Below, one piece after another: positions 5,993-8,196 of a stretch of DNA of 8,196 nt (within the stretch, counting starts at the first letter, position 1; every line of letters starts with the position of its first letter). The notes beneath the pieces are model-generated. The model worked only from the letters and a program-made list of their open reading frames with translations, searched no databases and had not been told where the DNA came from. The DNA comes from Clostridia bacterium (GTDB lineage Bacteria; Bacillota; Sulfobacillia; SLMV01). The position numbers and the translations under genes are program-made. Where the stretch lies: NCBI GenBank assembly GCA_003554565.1, contig PWGR01000252.1, positions 1-8,196 of the forward strand. Reading direction: 5' to 3'.

Positions 5993-6259
5993 ATGAGCAG
6001 GACGGAGACGCGCGGTAATCCAAAGGTGCGTCGCGGCGTTGTGGTCAGCGACAAGATGGATAAGACGGTCGTGGTCGAAGTCGAGTACATGCAGCGTCAC
6101 CCCCTCTACAAGAAGAGGATGCGGCGGACGCAGAAGTTCATGGCCCACGATGAGAACAATGAGTGCCGCGAGGGAGATCGCGTAGATATGGTGGAGACTC
6201 GCCCCCGGTCCAAGCGGAAGCGGTGGAGAGTGCGCAGGATTGTCGACCGAGCCAAGTGA
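5993..6259 (+). CDS. rpsQ: 30S ribosomal protein S17
   Basis: S17 is a primary 16S rRNA-binding OB-fold protein of the 30S body. The 88-residue product is typical in length and contains VRRGVVVSDKMDKTVVVEVE (about residues 12-31), HPLYKKRMRRTQKFMAHDE and ETRPRSKRKRWRVRRIV at the end. The start is ATG 5993 after a purine-rich run ending AGGGGGT (5981-5987). An upstream ATG at 5973 overlapping the rpmC stop is out of frame. This is the last gene of the classical S10 operon, and no terminator follows before rplN. Confidence 0.97.
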   Translation: MSRTETRGNPKVRRGVVVSDKMDKTVVVEVEYMQRHPLYKKRMRRTQKFMAHDENNECREGDRVDMVETRPRSKRKRWRVRRIVDRAK

Positions 6260-6291
6260 TGGTCAGTGCAGGTTAAGGGAGGAAGAGGGCT

Positions 6292-6660
6292 ATGATTCAG
6301 GCAGAGTCCCGGCTGAAGGTGGCCGACAACACCGGTGCGAGAGAAATAGGTGTCATCAAGGTTCTTGGGGGCAGTGGTCGCAGGTATGCCGGAGTCGGCG
6401 ACATCATTGTGGCATCCGTCAAGGACGCAACGCCGGGGGCCATGATCAAGGGCGGTGAGGTTGTGCGGGCGGTCATTGTTCGCACCAAGGCTCCCATCAA
6501 GCGTCGGGATGGCTCGACGATTCGGTTTGATGAAAACGCCGCGGTGATTCTGCGCGATGCCAACGAACCGCACGGAACTCGGATCTTTGGACCGATCGCC
6601 AGGGAGCTGCGGGAGAAGCGGTTTACCCGGATCATCTCCCTCGCACCGGAGGTGCTGTAG
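6292..6660 (+). CDS. rplN: 50S ribosomal protein L14
   Basis: L14 lies at the 50S interface, contacts 16S rRNA and is the binding site of the silencing factor RsfS in bacteria that have it. The 122-residue product is exactly the family length. It begins MIQAESRLKVADNTGAREI and carries VLGGSGRRYAGVGDIIVASVK (about residues 24-44), VVRAVIVRTK, DENAAVILRD and the terminal GTRIFGPIARELRE...IISLAPEVL. ATG 6292 follows AAGGGAGG (6275-6282) by 9 bases. In E. coli this gene opens the spc operon, but here only 32 bases separate it from rpsQ and no promoter is evident. Confidence 0.98.
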   Translation: MIQAESRLKVADNTGAREIGVIKVLGGSGRRYAGVGDIIVASVKDATPGAMIKGGEVVRAVIVRTKAPIKRRDGSTIRFDENAAVILRDANEPHGTRIFGPIARELREKRFTRIISLAPEVL

Positions 6661-6717
6661 ACGAGACCGGTGACAGCAGGTCCCGGTTCATCTCATTCTG
6701 GAGGGAGGCTGGCAAGA

Positions 6718-7047
6718 GTGCCGCAGGATAAGCTGAAGATCAAGGCCGGTGATCGGGTGAAGATCATTGCCGGCAAGGATAAAGGGAAAGTGGGCGACGT
6801 GCTGCGGTCGCTGCCGCGCGAGAACCGGGTCATCATTGAAGGCCTTAACATGGTGAGTAAGCATCAGAGGGCCTCGCGTGAGATGATGCAGGGCGGTATC
6901 ATTGAGCAGCCCGCGGCCATACATGTGTCGAATGTAAAGCTGGTATGCAGAAATTGCGGCGAGCCCGCGCGTACGGGCCGCCGGAGACTGTCCTCCGGGC
7001 GTAAGGTCAGGTACTGCAAGAATTGTGATGAGAACATCGATCGATGA
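6718..7047 (+). CDS. rplX: 50S ribosomal protein L24, zinc-ribbon form
   Basis: L24 initiates 50S assembly on the 5' end of 23S rRNA. GTG 6718 is chosen: GGAGGGAGG (6700-6708) lies 9 bases upstream, while the open frame's extra 16 residues back to 6670 have no family counterpart. The 109-residue product has a KOW motif, KAGDRVKIIAGKDKGKVGDV (residues 9-28), followed by VIIEGLNMVSKHQ and GGIIEQPAAIHVSNVKLV. Cysteines 77, 80, 100 and 103 form two CxxC pairs, the zinc-ribbon form of L24 seen in many Gram-positive and other bacteria but absent in E. coli. Zinc binding is inferred from the cysteine spacing. The 57 bases before it are the longest gap in the window. Confidence 0.97.
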   Translation: MPQDKLKIKAGDRVKIIAGKDKGKVGDVLRSLPRENRVIIEGLNMVSKHQRASREMMQGGIIEQPAAIHVSNVKLVCRNCGEPARTGRRRLSSGRKVRYCKNCDENIDR

Positions 7048-7058
7048 GGGGGCGGAGG
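7046..7058 (+). promoter_or_regulatory. Probable ribosome binding region of rplE
   Basis: GAGGGGGCGGAGG contains two candidate sites: GAGGGGG (7046-7052), 9 bases before GTG 7062, and GGAGG (7054-7058), 3 bases before that GTG and 12 before TTG 7071. The first matches the GAGGGGG-type sites before rplW and rpsQ and favours GTG 7062. Confidence 0.55.
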
Positions 7059-7061
7059 AAA

Positions 7062-7604
7062 GTGGATCCGTTGCAAGAGAAGTACAAGCGGGAAGTCGTA
7101 CCCGATCTGATTGAGGAATTTGGTTATGATAACGAGATGGCCGTGCCCCGCATGGAGAAGATCGTGGTCAACATGGGCATTGGGGATGCCAACGAGAACC
7201 CCAACCAGCTGGAGGCCGCGGTGAATGAGCTGAGGATAATTGTGGGGCAGAGGCCCATCGTCAACCGGGCCCGCAAATCGGTGTCCGCCTTCCGAATCAG
7301 AGAGGGCGATCCGGTCGGCTGTAGTGTGGTACTGCGCAAAGACCGGATGTGGAGTTTCCTGTCGCGCCTCATCAACGTTGCGTTGCCGAGGGTGAGGGAC
7401 TTCCGGGGACTCAGCCCCAATGCTTTCGACGGTCGTGGCAACTACTCGCTGGGCATCCGTGAACAGACGGTTTTTCCCGAAGTTGACTACGATGATGTGG
7501 AGCAGATCAGGGGGATGGACGTGACAATTGTCACCACGGCCGAGACCGATGAAGAGGCCAGGTTGCTTCTGCACCGGCTCGGTCTGCCGATGCGGGAAGG
7601 CTGA
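7062..7604 (+). CDS. rplE: 50S ribosomal protein L5
   Basis: L5 binds 5S rRNA in the central protuberance and contacts P-site tRNA. The product is 180 residues if translation begins at GTG 7062, giving (V/M)DPLQEKYKREVVPDLI, which aligns end-to-end with family N-termini. Alternatives are ATG 7044, overlapping the rplX stop as ATGA with no obvious Shine-Dalgarno, and TTG 7071. Conserved blocks include PRMEKIVVNMGIGDA (about residues 30-44), GQRPIVNRARKSVSAFRIREG, LPRVRDFRGLSPNAFDGRGNYSLG and RGMDVTIVTTAETDEEARLLL. It lies in the canonical rplX-rplE-rpsZ-rpsH order. Confidence 0.96.
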   Translation: MDPLQEKYKREVVPDLIEEFGYDNEMAVPRMEKIVVNMGIGDANENPNQLEAAVNELRIIVGQRPIVNRARKSVSAFRIREGDPVGCSVVLRKDRMWSFLSRLINVALPRVRDFRGLSPNAFDGRGNYSLGIREQTVFPEVDYDDVEQIRGMDVTIVTTAETDEEARLLLHRLGLPMREG

Positions 7605-7626
7605 CGAATTCGAGGGGAGGTATATC

Positions 7627-7812
7627 GTGGCCAGAAAGGCCCTCGTAGTGAAGAACAACAAGAAACAGAAGTTTTCCACTCGCAAGCGGAATCGCTGCTC
7701 GATCTGCGGTCGGCCCAGGGGATACATCCGCAGATTCGGGCTGTGCCGACACTGTCTGAGGGAGCTGGCGCACAAGGGTGAGATCCCGGGAATTCGCAAG
7801 GCTTCGTGGTGA
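7627..7812 (+). CDS. rpsZ: 30S ribosomal protein S14, zinc-binding type Z
   Basis: S14 is a 30S head protein. The 61-residue product is exactly the length of the short zinc-dependent form (also called rpsN type Z) and ends in the hallmark ELAHKGEIPGIRKASW. Cysteines 24, 27, 40 and 43 (CSIC and CRHC) form the zinc knuckle; many genomes also carry a longer cysteine-free paralogue used under zinc limitation, not seen here. GTG 7627 follows GGGGAGG (7614-7620) by 6 bases and gives the family N-terminus (V/M)ARKALVVKN; the frame's upstream extension to 7528 is a shadow of rplE. Confidence 0.98.
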   Translation: MARKALVVKNNKKQKFSTRKRNRCSICGRPRGYIRRFGLCRHCLRELAHKGEIPGIRKASW

Positions 7813-7813
7813 G

Positions 7814-7832
7814 GCGGCGGATATGGCGCCGC
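7814..7832 (+). other. Short GC hairpin between rpsZ and rpsH
   Basis: GCGGCG (7814-7819) and CGCCGC (7827-7832) can form a 6-bp all-GC stem with a 7-base loop just after the rpsZ stop. No T-run follows, so it is not an intrinsic terminator. It could stabilise a processed 3' end or modulate S8 translation; no function is shown. Confidence 0.4.
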
Positions 7833-7854
7833 TCGTGGAAGGGGGTTTTAGTTC

Positions 7855-8196
7855 ATGGGAATGACTGATCCCATTGCGGACATGCTGACGCGCGTCAGAA
7901 ATGCCAGCAGGGCCCGGCATGACCAGGTTGATATTCCGGGCTCCCGCGTCAAGTGGGCGATAGCCAATATCCTGCAGGAGCAGGGGTACGTCCGCAGTGT
8001 GAGCTGGATCAATGATGGATATCAGGGGATAGTTCGCATTCACCTTAAATACAGCCCGGATGGTGAGCAGGTCATCAGCGGGTTGAGGAGGATTTCCAAG
8101 CCCGGACTCCGGGTATACGTTGGTCGGGATGAGATCCCCCAGGTTCTCGGCGGACTCGGAATGGCGATCGTATCCACGTCACAGGGCATCATGACG
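7855..8196 (+). CDS. rpsH: 30S ribosomal protein S8, 3' end beyond the window
   Basis: S8 is a primary 16S rRNA-binding protein and, in E. coli, the translational repressor of the spc operon. The frame stays open to the window edge, giving 114 of about 131 expected residues. It begins MGMTDPIADMLTRVRNASRARHDQVDIP and continues with YQGIVRIHLKYSPDG, the strongly conserved ISKPGLRVYVGRDEIPQVLGGLGMAIVSTSQG (about residues 80-111) and the first residues of the final segment. ATG 7855 is preferred over in-frame ATG 7861 because GAAGGGGGT (7838-7846) is 8 bases from the first and 14 from the second. The truncation is from the window boundary, not a mutation. Confidence 0.97.
   Translation, partial: MGMTDPIADMLTRVRNASRARHDQVDIPGSRVKWAIANILQEQGYVRSVSWINDGYQGIVRIHLKYSPDGEQVISGLRRISKPGLRVYVGRDEIPQVLGGLGMAIVSTSQGIMT

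Noticed and set aside
6240..6458. 72-codon + strand frame spanning the rpsQ-rplN junction
   Set aside because: It overlaps L14 in another frame and has no ribosome binding site or recognisable product.
6661..6717. Possible regulatory RNA or promoter in the rplN-rplX gap
   Set aside because: Only a weak 5-bp ACCGG/CCGGT pairing is visible and no promoter-like pair; the rest is the rplX ribosome binding region.
6864..7799. 311-codon minus-strand open frame opposite rplX, rplE and rpsZ
   Set aside because: It is antisense to three certain genes, has no recognisable motif or convincing ribosome binding site, and its composition is a shadow of the + strand codons.

Overview
The window is a ribosomal-protein superoperon on the + strand, with no gap longer than about 60 bases between genes. 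It runs tuf, rpsJ, rplC, rplD, rplW, rplB, rpsS, rplV, rpsC, rplP, rpmC, rpsQ, rplN, rplX, rplE, rpsZ (zinc-type rpsN) and the first part of rpsH. This joins the end of the str operon (tuf) to the complete S10 operon (rpsJ to rpsQ) and the start of the spc operon (rplN onward). No terminator or clear internal promoter is visible, so the genes are probably read as one long transcript, with several pairs translationally coupled by overlap.

The organism is a bacterium. The zinc-binding 61-residue S14, the four-cysteine L24, the cysteine cluster in EF-Tu, the strong purine-rich Shine-Dalgarno sites and frequent GTG/TTG starts (8 of 17 genes) all fit a GC-rich Bacillota lineage of clostridial type. 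That placement is an inference from family resemblance, not a search result.

Layout: 1-1217 holds EF-Tu, whose ribosome binding site is the first thing in the window. 1248-4311 holds S10, L3, L4, L23, L2 and S19. 4339-6259 holds L22, S3, L16, L29 and S17, with rpsC/rplP and rplP/rpmC overlapping. 6292-8196 holds L14, L24, L5, S14 and S8, the last cut by the window edge. All products act in translation: EF-Tu delivers aminoacyl-tRNA, and the rest are structural parts of the 30S and 50S subunits, here encoded in an order conserved across bacteria.

I see no undescribed system. The observations most worth following are: an abrupt codon-usage switch about 60 bases before the end of tuf, suggesting a recombination or gene-conversion junction; a cysteine cluster in the EF-Tu G domain; loss of usually conserved residues in L2 and L3 near the peptidyl-transferase centre; and an acidic S3 tail whose codons form the ribosome binding site of the next gene.
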